Part shown: positions 48,801-60,532 of the stretch, piece by piece
Layout of the letters: every line of letters starts with the position of its first letter
How positions within the stretch are numbered: position 1 is the stretch's first letter
NCBI GenBank assembly: GCA_006535965.1
Contig: QEAR01000031.1
Span: 62,001-126,000 of the forward strand
DNA from: Spizellomyces sp. 'palustris'
Taxonomy: Eukaryota > Chytridiomycota > Chytridiomycetes > Spizellomycetales > Spizellomycetaceae
Direction: 5' to 3'
DNA length: 64,000 nt
Program-made: the position numbers and the translations under genes
Notes under the pieces: generated by a model
What the model was told of the DNA's origin: nothing
What the model saw: only the letters and a program-made list of their open reading frames with translations
Databases searched by the model: none

Positions 48801-50194
48801 GTATGAGTACTGAAACAGAGAGAAGTGGATTAGCTGTCAACGGAAATAATGGGCTGGGGGAAGCCGGGGATTGTAAGTGACTGAACCGAATATCTTCACA
48901 GGATGGACACCTCACCTTCCGGTTCTAGACCGACCGCGTAATCGATCGCGTAGCTCTTCCTTCGCATCAGGGACGTCCTCCGATACTGCGTCACCGTCAC
49001 AAACAAGCCTAGGAGGCTATTACCGGTTTCGAGTCCACGACTTATTTGTCGGTATCTGGCTTACGTCCGCTGCCCTCTACCGCTGTACAGGTCACTTCCC
49101 ACAAGCAGAAGGCGCTGTGCGGGAAGCACATCGATTAGCCGAGGAAATGGCCCAAATGGACGCATTGATACAAAGGGTACCCTCACGTCTGTACAGTGGT
49201 ATTTCAATGAAAAAGGTATTAGTGGAGCAGGGTAATGTGCGGGGACTTCTGAAAACCAAGCAGCAAAAGAAACAGCCCATCAACGAGCTTGTGCCCGGAT
49301 TCCCAAAGTGGGGTCCCGTCGGGGCGCGTATCCGAAGTGTTATAGCAGATGTTGCTTTTGAGGTGGGTTCTAAACCATGCAATACAGCGGATCGCCACAT
49401 TCTCGTACTCAAGGATTCGCATCCAGGCCGCTCTAATACGACAAGCCCGTTATGACAAATTGATACAACCGCCAGAGGCACCGAAGTTTGCTCGGTACAT
49501 AGCTCCGGCGGTACGTGTAGAGGCAGAACGACGTCTGCGCTCGTGGAATGCCCAGGTTGCGGCGGGCGGCTTAAAGCCCAGTCCATCGCAAGTATCCCTG
49601 GTTAGTTTGCCCACTCCAGCATCCACAGTAGGGAAGGCATCGGGGCGGGATTTGAACAAGAGAGCTATGGGAGTACCGATATCCACAGCGGCGGAAACCG
49701 GCGAAGTTGCTGTGCCGCCACCTGTGCAAATGCAAGTGAACGGAATTGCAGTAGGAGGGATTGCGATAGACGTCGTGCCGGAGGATGAGCAGACCTCCAA
49801 GCCGGCGGCTGGCATAAACTCTTTACTGGACGCAGAAGAAGAACCGCTAACACTATCGTCTCTTATTGAGACTTTCACGCGAGTCACATATATAGACGAC
49901 GACCATCTCGGTGCGCGAGTGCACTTGGGGAAATTATACATGCAGCAAGGCCGAAGTGATTTTGCTCAGAACATTTTCGAAAGGGCTTGCAAGAGTTCCA
50001 AGGCAAGAGGGGGCGGAGGGGGCCGACCCAGCTGGTATGGAGGAATATCCGGTCGATGGAACTGGGAATCATGGCGAAATTTGAGCAAGTGCCTGATGAA
50101 TACTGGGCGAACGCAGACCGCACTAGAAGCTATTGCTTTTGCGGTGAAAATTCAAAAGTCGAGTTTTGCGAGAGGACTGGAATGCTTACGATGA
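45842..50194 (+). CDS. YPP1: TPR scaffold YPP1/TTC7 of the Stt4 PI4-kinase complex
   Basis: Multi-exon gene. Exons I can fix are 45842-45983, 46049-46335, 46432-46600, 46635-46863 and 46928 to about 47876; about eight more follow to the stop at 50192-50194. The protein is on the order of 1,000 residues and is helical throughout. TPR-like pairs include LRKGLEYAETAIVLLKEHG, EYQAFKWLGIINSELAQE, HAASWNLLALLFSARKDYNQ, DLFVGIWLTSAALYRCTGHF with PQAEGAVREAHRLAEEM, and a C-terminal HLGARVHLGKLYMQQGRSDF then WNWESWRNLSKCLMNTGR. The order and the LLALLFSARKDY-type repeat match YPP1/TTC7, which links the Stt4/PI4KA kinase to Efr3 at the plasma membrane. Disordered inserts (48940-49000, 49560-49830) lie between helices. 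The middle junctions are not all verified. Confidence 0.82.
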
Positions 50195-50492
50195 ATGGTT
50201 AGATCTGAAGGTGCAAGGATTATGAGGAATGCCGTGATTTATGGATTGAGTTGATGGATGTATTTTTTTTTGGAACTGATTCTGCAATTGAAGCATATTT
50301 ACACATTTCATTACGGATTTTGTATTGCGAATGTAGATAGATAGATTGGTGCTTACCTCATCATATCCTTCCAGTGACCTTGCCATTCACGTGTTGCTCA
50401 TCAGTGACGTCAGTTCGCGTCCGTCCACCTTTGGCATCGGCGCTTGCTATCTTCTCTCACAGCTCAACGCTGAAAGATAACTCAGTACATGC
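50195..50492. other. Intergenic, promoter of the 5-phosphatase gene
   Basis: T-rich, no gene seen. Confidence 0.4.
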
Positions 50493-52394
50493 ATGGCGCA
50501 AGGGTTTGATTCGCCATCAAAACCAGAGGCGAGCGTAGCTGCTCAGAATAGTGACGCCGAAGCAGATTCCGCTGGACCCAGTCCTTTGAACGGGGTTACC
50601 TCGGACGAATCCCTCCCATCTACACCCGGTCTTATGCCAGTTCCCGATGTGCATGTCCTAATTGGCACCTGTGAGTAAAAATGATCTTTCAGTGCTCATA
50701 GGAGTATATTGCGGTCTGCTTTCTGTTTGTCGGTACCTGGGCTCATGATATTCCCTGCAGTTAACCTGGCAACTCGAATTCCCAACCCGACTATCAAGGA
50801 CATTCCCAATCTCCTTTCATGGCTCAGTCCACCGCCTTCCACACCTGGGACACCCACGCCTGATCTGGTTGTGGTGGGCTTTCAAGAGCTGCTCTCTCAG
50901 TCGCGGGCCGCTTGGCTACCGACCCGCGAATGTTCGCATGGGCTTGCGAAACTAGCGGTTAAACACGACCAAGGGCGGTTGAAATGGCTGGACAATTGGG
51001 TTCAGCTTGTTCAGGATACACTGCAAACAATCTATGGCGGAAACGGGACAGTCGATGAGAACAGCGACATGAAAGGGGAAAAGGAGAATATTACGAGCGA
51101 CGGGCATTCTAACGATACCTCGAGGTCGAACGGCGACAGCGTCTCAGCGGAAGAGAACAACGACACCACTCAATCGTTCCGTAGAAGTAATCGCGAACTG
51201 GATCCTTCCAACGCAAGGGAAATTCGATACGAACCCTACTGCATTAGCCGCATGGTTGCGTTAGGTCTTTTAGTCTTCATTCGTGTAGACCGGCTCTCAC
51301 ATGTTAAAATACGGGGAGTATGGGAGGCATCCATGGGAACAGGGCTGATAGGGGCTTACGGTAACAAAGGCGTCGAAGGTATCGGATTGGATCTTGATAT
51401 TCTCGACATGCAATTCTACAGTCGCAGCATATCGATTTGCTTTGCAAACAGCCATTTAGGGCCGCACGAAGGGTTCTGGTATTATAACTGGCGGAATGAG
51501 GAAGTCCGACACCTCTTCGAAACGTTGGTTTTTACATCTACTGCCGCACCGTACAACGTCCGTAGCGTGCACGACTTCAATGCGACGTTCTTCTTTGGAG
51601 ATATGAACTACCGTTTGGTTGGCGCGGGCGTAAAGCCAAAAGAGGCGCGTACAGCTTTTCGGGATGCGGTTATCAAGCGAATCGACGAGGGTGCCGTTAA
51701 GGATTTAGTGGAAATGGACGAATTATCACTTATCCGCGAACGGCAACGCTTTGAGCCTCTGGCTGGGTTCTTAGAACCACCCATCACCTTTCTACCGTCA
51801 TATAAGTTTAACGTCGGCTTGAAGGCGAAACTGAGTTCCACCTCAGCTGCCGATTGCTATTCAAAGACGCGCATGCCCGCTTACTGCGATCGAATCCTGT
51901 TCCGCGCCACTGATTTGTCACAACCGCGACCGTTCAATGCACTTGTCCCCCACACACGATCGCATATGATGACCGAGGACAATTGGAAAGCAGCACGGGC
52001 ATACACAACGAATTGCATTCAATGGCTATACTACCACTGTGCATCTGACGTAGTGTGGAGCGACCATAAACCCGTTGCGGCACTGTTCTCCTTGAAGCTT
52101 GATCTTCTCTCGACTGAGCGACATGCATCGAGGGCTTTGCAACCAGAGGAAGAGGACAAGCTAATAGAATGGGTGACAAAAGAAAGAAGAAAGCGATTCA
52201 AGAACGTTCTGTATGGCAGCTGGGTGTTTAGATTGGTTGTGGTGGTGTTCGTTGGATGCTTGGTCTGGTGGATACCAAAAATGGCCGATTGGAAAAGATT
52301 GTGGGCTACCTACATCCCTCACAGGTTGATAGACGAACTATCCTTGGGAAAGAGATCAGCTGGACAGTGTCCAAAAGTGACAGTCCAGCAGTAG
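50493..52394 (+). CDS. Inositol polyphosphate 5-phosphatase with a C-terminal membrane anchor
   Basis: Exons are 50493-50670 and 50761-52394 (603 aa). It hydrolyses the 5-phosphate of phosphoinositides or soluble inositol phosphates. Catalytic motifs are complete and in order: VVGFQELL (metal-binding Glu), ISICFANSHLGPHEG, FFFGDMNYRL, ITFLPSYKFN, MPAYCDRILFR and SDHKPV with the catalytic His. An acidic, Asn/Ser-rich insert of about 60 residues (around 51050-51200) splits the early core, as in several fungal enzymes. After the domain comes a basic stretch (KERRKRFKN) and a hydrophobic segment (FRLVVVVFVGCLVWWIP), so the enzyme is probably tail-anchored in the ER or another membrane. There is no Sac1 or SH2 domain. 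It lies directly behind YPP1/TTC7. Confidence 0.92.
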
Positions 52395-52555
52395 AGTACA
52401 AATGTAAATTGCAATAAGCGCTTCGCGCTCAGATAAAGATTTATAAAATCCTTTGACAAAAGTCTAGGGCATTGTACAGACAAATTATACAAGGAATAAC
52501 CTAATGCTCTCGAGAACCAACCCACAAAAATCTTGTCCCTTCATTATTTCACAGA

Positions 52556-54191
52556 TTACAACTTGTCGATCAGCGTTTTCATGTAGTCATATACCCGTTG
52601 GTTCGATCGAACATCCAAGAATTTTTTCCGTGTCTTCTCCCGCATCAAAGCAATATCATCTCTGAGTTCAAGAATGGTGTGCTCATCCTTTGTTGCGATC
52701 AAATATGTCGACATTATGAACTCGATAGGCTGACGAGACGAGTGCAGGTAATAAGCGACGGTGGAGGTAAAATCGCCTAATTTTTGAATTGTTACTCACC
52801 GCCATTCTAGCTGGTGTTCGAAACAGATCCGGCGCTTGGTCCATGAGCGTAGCAAATACTTGCAGCACGCTTTCTACTAACGCCTTGTGCTTCGATGGAA
52901 CGGGTTCCGACCGTTTCAATACCTTGTCTAGGTACATTGCCGACGGTATTTTGCTGGGCATTTCAGTGACAACGCAGAAGATGGTCATCAGGATCTGGAA
53001 CGCTAGCTTGCGTTTGGACTCTACCAAGCTACACAAGTCTTTATATTGCTGCTCATTTGAAACGAGAGTGTAAGGATCAAAGGTATCGACTCAGTGGAGT
53101 ACACTTTCACTCACTTCCATCAATTTCCGAACAAAATCCGCGACTGGACCCGGTCTCGCAAACATTTTCTCGGCCGTTGTTAATGCAACGCCTTTTGTAT
53201 TAACGATAAAGAGTTATAAAAAAGGCTAAAAAATCACGACAATGGGAAATTCGTACCAAGCTGGACTCGACGGAAAATCTCCTGCTCTTGCTCTTCAGTC
53301 AACCCACGGTACTCGACACAAGTGAGCAACTTAGTCTCGAAAGAATGGCGTTCTGCTGCAGTTAGCACGCTCCCTCGAACATTCTTCCCCTTAGGTTTCT
53401 TGAACCAAATCTTTGTCGCCGTAACAGAGTCAATTTGAGGTATTTCTCCTTCAATAAATCTTTGGAGTAATATAATAGCGGTAGGATAAGTATCGTGCAA
53501 TCTTGTCCCGCCAAAGATGAACATTCAGGGGGCTTACTTGTGTATTGACGTTAATCGCTGTTTGCCGTCAATGGCCATCCGAATTTCTTGATTGCGGTGA
53601 GTAGGACGACTATCAAATCTACCCAATTGCTGAATTCTTAGAAGTTAACGGACATAGAAAGTGAAGGAAACCGGTCAAACCTTATGGAAAAGATAACCGG
53701 AGGAACATAGTAGTTCTTTACGAGGGCTATTGAAAGAAATGTTACGACTAACGGCGACAAACAAGTCTCAAATGCGACAACGTACAATCAATAAGATGAC
53801 CCTGTTTCGCCGCTGCAAGAGTCTGGTGAGCTTGAATTTTGGATAATGGGAGACCATACTGGCGACTTTACCGTTCCATACCACATCTCTCTGTATTGCA
53901 CTGATTAGGAATATGATTCCGACGCAGTAGCACAGTAGACTGAGAATAATACCTGGTAAGCAGCATTCAGGTTGATAATCTCTTTCTTTATGTAATCTGC
54001 ATGTCGAGTGAAGATCAGAGATGCAAGGATAGAAGTCTTTGTGGAAAACGCCAGAAGCTCGTTGCCGGCTTACCACTCAAGACACCGTACGGGAGTTGAT
54101 ATGTGACCGGAGCTTTGAGAGCAGCTTGCGCCGCTGCTTCCTGCGTAGCTGCATAGTCATCGTCGTCTGAAAAATCTTCGTAGTCTGCCAT
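52556..54191 (-). CDS. DUF262 (GmrSD N-terminal-like, ParB-fold) protein
   Basis: About ten exons and roughly 355 aa, running from ATG at 54189-54191 to TAA at 52556-52558. The N terminus is acidic (MADYEDFSDDDDYAATQ). Spliced exons then give LNAAYQRDVVWNAAKQGHLI, SLVKNYYVPPVIFS, FDSRPTHRNQEIRMAIDGKQ followed by RLTSIHKFIEGEIP, TKLLTCVEYRGLTEEQEQEI and FRRVQLGVALTTAEKM. The YQRD-x-W and DGKQRLTSI motifs are the core of DUF262. This fold was first described in the prokaryotic GmrSD type IV restriction enzyme and also occurs widely in fungi. The C-terminal part is helical, with no HNH (DUF1524) nuclease domain seen. A DNA or nucleotide-binding role is likely but unproven. It is divergent from OTU1, 116 bp apart. 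Confidence 0.8.
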
Positions 54192-54307
54192 AGTATCTCG
54201 AACGCTTCGCCAGTCGCGTTGTGCGACGGAATGCTTGCTCCAGATTAACGTCCGTTTTCGGACAAATTACGTGAGGACGCTTGGTTTCGTGAACACTCCA
54301 TCTAATC

Positions 54308-55938
54308 ATGGTAATTCTTTGACATTCACATTCACAGCTACATATCCTCACAACAATTGGTATTACAGCGTCTCAGGTGCCGAACTCCCAAGGGTCAGCA
54401 AGTGGTCGGAGAGGCTTTGGGATCTAATTCAACCCTGCTTGAACTGAAACGTGAGATTGAGAATGTCAGTGGCATCCCAGCTGCAGTCCAACAGCGTAAG
54501 TTGTCGTGCTACTGCTGGAAAGGGGGAACGCCAGCTAAAGGAAAGTGCTTTTCTTTCGATAGTACGCTTTGGCTTCCCTCCCAGACCACTTCCATTCACC
54601 ACACCTGATAGCGCCACCCTCGAGTCTTGTGAAATCCGGGATGGAGAGCAGTTAATGGTGGAGCAGGGTGCTGTCTCAGAGCAGCCAGTTACTGGCGTGA
54701 CAAGTGACCGGAAAACGGGCAGAGATGCGGGCACTGGTGCTCGGGGGCTGCGCGCGTTGCCCAACGGAGAGGGTGTACATCTCGAGGATGGCATTTTGGT
54801 CGTTCGAGTGAGTTCGGAGAGCTTCTTGTACGCCCATATCATTCTTGCGAAGAATGTGACGAAATCTCGCGAAATTTTGTTGCAGGAGATGAAGGACGAT
54901 AACAGTTGTCTGTTCCGATCGATAGGGTGAGCATTTCCTGATCCTAGTCGAATCTTCGAAGAACAGAACCAACCATCTTACTGGGTCTAGATATGTTTTA
55001 GAGCGATCTCCAGAAGTCGTAAACAAACTCCGGAAAAGTATATTTTTCGAGATGTCCAAATGCGTATGCTGGGGCGAACCTCTCAAATTTCATCATTAGT
55101 CGTAGCTGATACTATAATCAACGACCCCATAAACTACAATGAAGCCATACTCGGGCGTAATCCAGTAGCATATCGAGAATGGATTTTGCAGCCCAATAGT
55201 TGGGGCGGAGCCATCGAACTCGCGATATTTTCTGATCACTTCCAAGTAGGTGAGCTGTCTCCGCATCTGATATTCCCATCGGAGCAAACTGATCACCGCC
55301 CCACCGTAAACTGTAGAAATAGACTCAATCGATGTAGCAACGCTCCGTATAGATCGATTTGGTATGTGAAAGTGCTATTTGCGGTGCTACGATATTATGA
55401 CGGCCTCACCTCAGAGTATACGTGGAACGGATGACCATCAATAGGTGAAGGGAAGTACTCTCGTCGTGTCCTAATATTATTCAGGTGGGTCTCCGTACGA
55501 GTATCAAAACACGAGCTATAGTCTGATTTGACTGATGTCGATGAAAGTGGCATCCACTACGATGCTGTCGCGCTTTCACCTGGAAAAGACGTTTCTGAAG
55601 ATTTTGACCAGACCGCATTTGAAGGTGGCAATATAGAAAAAATATTGGCAGCTGGAGTTGAACTGGCGCGTATTTGGAATGAGGTAACAAGAGCTGGATA
55701 CCGGCTTTAAAATCAATATTCTCAAGACAAACGTCCATTCTAGAAACGCAAGTTCACCGATCTGGCCAACTTCACCTTAAAATGTGGAATATGCAAAAAG
55801 GTGAGGGCTGGTACACGAACAAACCCCTTCAAGGTATACGGATATTCATTAGTCATGGAACAGGGTTTGAAGGGCCAAAAGGAAGCCCAAGCGCATGCTC
55901 TGGAAACTGGTCATGCTAGCTTTACCGAGTATAGCTGA
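54308..55938 (+). CDS. OTU1: Deubiquitinase OTU1/YOD1
   Basis: Exons are 54308-54310, 54369-54495, 54563-54807, 54886-54926, 54991-55037, 55100-55249, 55317-55361, 55445-55484, 55548-55683, 55744-55800 and 55864-55938 (321 aa). It trims ubiquitin chains for Cdc48/p97 in ER-associated degradation. The first coding exon is only the ATG. The N-terminal UBX-like domain starts [12 protein letters not shown]. The OTU domain has the catalytic DDNSCLF (Cys 133), [42 protein letters not shown] and the catalytic His in GIHYDAV (His 236). A C-terminal C2H2 finger (C292, C295, H308, H314) matches Otu1. All eleven exons keep frame. Confidence 0.95.
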
Positions 55939-56639
55939 GCTGGACATGTGGACCTGCCCTAAATAGCTGGCCTGTATAATATACCTTTTGGTTTCATAAA
56001 ACCTCCTGCTCTCTGGCGGAGCATATTTGCCTTTCTTGTTCATTCTCATGGCCATTCAGCTTTGAGATAATCTTTCACAAATCGCTGCATCGACCAGAGT
56101 AGCCTGCACACACATCACTGCAGGTAGAGTCTTGTCAACTATACATGGCCGCATGGCAGATATAGTTCAACAGTAGCTGCCTACACGCAGTTAACTTTTA
56201 TTTTGTTGTTACTCTTGTCATAACGTCCGAAGGTCTTCTCACAATGTTATCTTTATAACGGTAACCAATAAAATAACTTGGATGACATATGTAACGGTCA
56301 CACAAAACTTTTCAGATCGACTGCCTTGGGTAGGAGTGTTGTGAGAACAACGAAGGAGGGGATAGAGAATCCGTGATCGTTGACACGGGCGAGCAGAACG
56401 TTATTGGCAATCCAAATTATGAGATTTGAAGTGCATATCCGACCTCTCAATAACAATGTGACTCCTCGCTATTGAATCTTTCAGTGTTAGAAGTACATTG
56501 TACAAACAGAGACAGAATGCTTCTAATAGTGTACTTGTACGTACGACCTAGCATGTGTGCAACACTTCTACAAACCCGACTGCGGCCACCAATATTCGTC
56601 GCGCACCATTAAATAGCAAGGAGAGAGACACTAACTAAA
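55939..56639. other. Intergenic
   Basis: About 700 bp, stop-rich on both strands, no gene or repeat seen. Confidence 0.45.
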
Positions 56640-57526
56640 CTACTTGTAAGTACCAGCTACTAGACTATTGCCGGAATTTGCCCTAGGAACCTTTATGCCT
56701 CGGATGTGAGATGAAAGCCCAGACAAATCTTGCATCGAAAATGGTCTTTTCAAGGGGGCACGATGATTCAGTTGCAACGGTTGTTTTGCGTGAGAGAACA
56801 CTTTGACAAGAGCTGCTCTTATATGCGCGAAGGAAAGTCGCTTCCAGTCACCTGGACCCTGCTTCTCTTCACACAGTTTTGGCCCTGTAAGTATATTATT
56901 CAGTTCTAATGTCATTTAAGTGTCCGGGTAAGCTTTCATAAATCATCGGGTGTTTATGCAATAACAGACATTACCTGATATAAGATTGTACTTCCACAAT
57001 AAGTGCATAAATACGGAATACTGATGCATCATCGTTCTCTCCACGTCGCTAACAGCAGGGTCTGAACTCAGCAGATTATGTGTCAAATGGTGAGTAGCAT
57101 CGTCAAAGAGACTGCTAAAACGTACCCAAGCTACTGAAATCTCTTATTGTTCTGACCTCCACATTGTCTCGATTCTCAAACGCAACGCTGATTGTTTTGA
57201 ATTTGCGGGACGCTTGCTTAGAGGGAAATAAGTGGTTCGCCGCTGCCATGGCGAGTTCGGAGGCCAGCAGATACTTGTTTTTTACGAATGCACACTTGTC
57301 ACAGCTGTGCAAGACCTGGACGTCACCAGTTAGCCTCTTTGTCCGTGCTGAAATCTCTCTTCTTTACCATGACTTCCACGACTGGATACGTGCTGGCAGT
57401 TAGCAAAGAAATATGCAATATTTTGAGAATGCCGGCGTGCCTACCGCCTTTATTCTGGAACGCCCTCGTCCCAGCAAACTTGGATGCAGAAAATAAGGTG
57501 AGAGGAAGAGAAGAAAGAGGAGCCAT
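56640..57526 (-). CDS. Unresolved multi-exon gene of unknown function
   Basis: Several minus-strand pieces join with good splice signals. A possible first exon starts at 57526 (MAPLSSLPLTLFSASKFAG) and ends before GTAAAG near 57370. It joins in phase to VLHSCDKCAFVKNKYLLA... . Further down, AWVRFSSLFDDATHHLTHNL to MHQYSVFMHLLWKYNLIS ends at a GTAATG donor and joins in phase to GPKLCEEKQGPGDWKRLSF and RAALVKVFSHAKQPLQLNHR, with a stop at 56640. The junction between the second and third pieces (about 57130-57170) does not resolve: the frames differ, so an exon or an intron boundary is missing from my model. I recognise no family. Confidence 0.35.
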
Positions 57527-57822
57527 GGTAAAATCCGAAAATTGTTAGGATGATATGAGCTAGTAGAAAACTATTCAATGCCTTCCGATGTCCACCCTGT
57601 CCGCTTACGAAATCAAGTGGCTTGCAGCTTACGAGGCGCGATCACTATCATTCTAGCTGAGGCGGACCATGCAACAGTACGACCACCAGCAGTGGAATCC
57701 TTCCGAGTCAAAAGCTCCCACAATGTTAAATTTCTCTCTCACCATAGAAAATCTTCATATCAAATGTCAATGTCACGGAATGCAATACCACCATACTATG
57801 AAGCCACTATAATGTAGACGTA

Positions 57823-59388
57823 TCACCAGCCTGCACATTGGTAAGATTTCTCATGAGAGATAATCAGTAGAGCCAATATCAAGGGCACCGTCAGCAGGCT
57901 GCCACAGCCGTTTCCTGAGGCACACATGTGCAAAAGCTGACTGAGGCGATATGGATCTCGCAATTCTTTCGCGGTCTGAATGATCTTGCCGCCACGGGCA
58001 GACGGATCAGCATTGTACTGTAAGAGAATCGACACAACTTCAGTGTGTCCTTGCCCAATTGCATGTGCGAGTGCATAATCGGCACCAGCATGAACATCTG
58101 CTTTCCCAGTGTCCAAAAGTACCTGCACAATTCCGTGGTGCCCCTTTGCTGCTGCGAGCCGTAAAGCCACATTGTTTTGAGCGTCTACTTGGGCACCTGC
58201 CTTGATGAGAGCTTTCACAATCTATGATTGATTGACAGTGAGACATCAGCTCGACAACCGATATGAATTGTGCAACATACGTCCGGCCTTCCAGCAATTG
58301 CTGCTTCCCGCAGAGGACTTCCCTGCCTCCTGCTGTTTCTTCCGCATAAATTCACGCAGGCACCTCGCTCGATAAGAGATTGAACCACATCAATTTGTCC
58401 ATATCTGGCAGGAATCCGCAATGCTGCATCCAAATCATCATGGCGATTGCCACGAGCTCGCAGTAGATCTTCCATGATCCCAACATGTCCAAAGAGTACA
58501 GCTACTTTAAGAATCTCTAGTAGCCTTGACCCCGTAGCCCAGCAATTCTGAAACAATGGCCCTATGGCCAGCCTCTACTGCTTCTCGAAGAGCAGTACGA
58601 TCATTCGGATTCCATCCTGTAGCAACTAACTCCCTGATTATTCTCAGATGTCCGAGCGAGGCAGCAAGTTGAAGGATGTTGTGGTCGTCTTCCCACGTCG
58701 TCCTGCTCTTCATATTCAATTGATCTATGTGTGTTTCTGCATCAGCCGTTATTAAAACGCGGACAACGTCCGCATGACCTTGGGCGACGGCTGCTCTCAG
58801 TGCCTCCCCGGCCGCTTCTCTCACCAACGGTTGAACCTTGAGAATTTCTTCTACCACCGAAACATTGCCATTGGCAGCAGCCACAACAAGTGGGTCGACT
58901 TCTCGGGACACCTGTGACATGCAGCGGATTCGCATCTGATGAGTCGGGGTGATTGGACCTGGGACAGGATGCGCGGCCTGCACCAGAAGACGGACGAGTT
59001 TAAGGTCACCTCTAGCTGCGGCAGCTCTGAGGGCACCAAGTCCATTGTCGACAAATCCACGACGAACCAAAATCTGCACGGCTTCGGTCACCCAGTCACG
59101 GTGAGTGTCGGCATGATGCGTCATCATAGGGTTGCAGTAGTTCACTCTCAAAATCTTTCCAAATCCTTCACCTTCTGGTGATACCTTGCCGGACCCTGGC
59201 CATGAGGTTCGTACTGCCCGGGACAGCGCCTTCTTTGGATCGCTGCAAATATATGCGAGTTTAAGCTTAAATAAATCTAGGGTGCTGACCACCTCCCACA
59301 GGATTCGACAGCATCTTCTGCTTCGTGCTGCGACATCTGGAGAGCTTTGCAGGACAATGAGACGAATAACCTCCACGGGAAGCGCCAT
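57823..59388 (-). CDS. Ankyrin-repeat protein with an F-box-like start and a frame break
   Basis: The start MALPVEVIRLIVLQSSPDVA, AARSRRCCRILWEVV looks like an F-box. Ankyrin repeats follow: GLGALRAAAARGDLKLVRLL, DPLVVAAANGNVSVVEEIL, EALRAAVAQGHADVVRVLI, HNILQLAASLGHLRIIREL, TALREAVEAGHRAIVSELL. After that the repeats go on in another frame: LKVAVLFGHVGIMEDLLR, AALRIPARYGQIDVVQSLI, SPLREAAIAGRPD. An intron (58280-58222) and a last exon (58221-57823) follow, with VALRLAAAKGHHGIVQVLL. The frame changes near 58515-58545 within a repeat, and no intron of usable size explains it. It is either a one-base sequencing error or a real mutation. Such proteins may act as ubiquitin-ligase adaptors; the partner is unknown. 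Confidence 0.65.
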
Positions 59389-60532
59389 AATTCTCTGTGA
59401 CGAAGGACAGACGGGTATTATCTCCTCTGTGTTTTAAAGGTTTGGGATGACTTATCGCCAAAAAATGCAACCCTAGAATAGCTTCTTAAATTTATCATGA
59501 TTGCTCGCGACTAAAAAAAGCTACTGATCAGAATTGTTTCTGCTTGTGGACTCACCACTAGAACATAATTGGCGCCAGAAATAGTGCCTTCCCCACACGC
59601 ACTGTGGCGTGTGTGGCTCGAACCCGAACGGTGTTAATATCCTTGTCGTTGTGTTGTTGCAGAAAGCGTCGATTTTACGAATGACTTGTCCTTTGGAGGT
59701 GCTTGGACGAGTGCAGGTGCGCATAAGACAACCGATGGAATGAGAAGACAATGGCGGAAGGGCGATGGTCGCTGCAAGCTTGTAGATGAGGTGCACACTC
59801 TAGGACCGCAGGGCACAGGAGGACCAATTGCAAAAGCCAACTTCGAAAATAGTGCGAATAAATAAATCTCGCTGGATGATCCTATATGTGACCCGTGGTT
59901 TGCCTATTTATGTTGGGATTTAGGTTTATATATGATGCCCGTCGGACCCCCGACAAAATGCAAATTGCATGCGCTCCAAGTCCTGCTTCAGGAAGCGATT
60001 CCTGCTTTTCCCGAAGAAGTTGTTAACGTCCGCGAAATCAAAGTTCCCGGGACGCCACAGCTGACGGAGTACTCAGTGGACAGTGCTGATTTCTGTACAA
60101 GACTATTCATAGCAGGGTCTGGATTGTTTTGAAACACCTACAAGTGGTTGGTTAGGTGCGTTCTTGCTTCTCAGAGACCTTTCCAATGTCTATGTCTTGC
60201 GTGCGGTTTCCTGTGCACACTGTGATCTGCTACCTATCTGCCTTGCGAAATGCATGGGAGGGAATAGAAGGCGATCTCATAATGATGTCCATTTATTGCT
60301 TCTATCAACAAACATGTCTTCATAAACATGGCACGGTGTATCCAATGGGTCGAGAATAGTGTGCAATCCCACCAGATGATACTGCAACTTTTTAACCTGA
60401 CGCGTTGGTCGTCGCTTTGTCCCTCTTTATTGGTCGATCACCAAGCAGTCGCCGCGCTAGGGACGGGGAGGATATCGTCACCTCCAAATTAGACATCAGA
60501 ATACCAGCAATTGTGTATCATGAAAGGAGGGA
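59389..60532. other. About 1.1 kb without a supported gene
   Basis: Short frames only. A TTCGAGCC-like tRNA T-loop sequence near 59616-59622 has no cloverleaf around it. Confidence 0.45.

Noticed and set aside
59600-59640. tRNA T-arm-like sequence
   Set aside because: A lone TTCGAGCC-like loop without a D arm, anticodon arm or acceptor stem.
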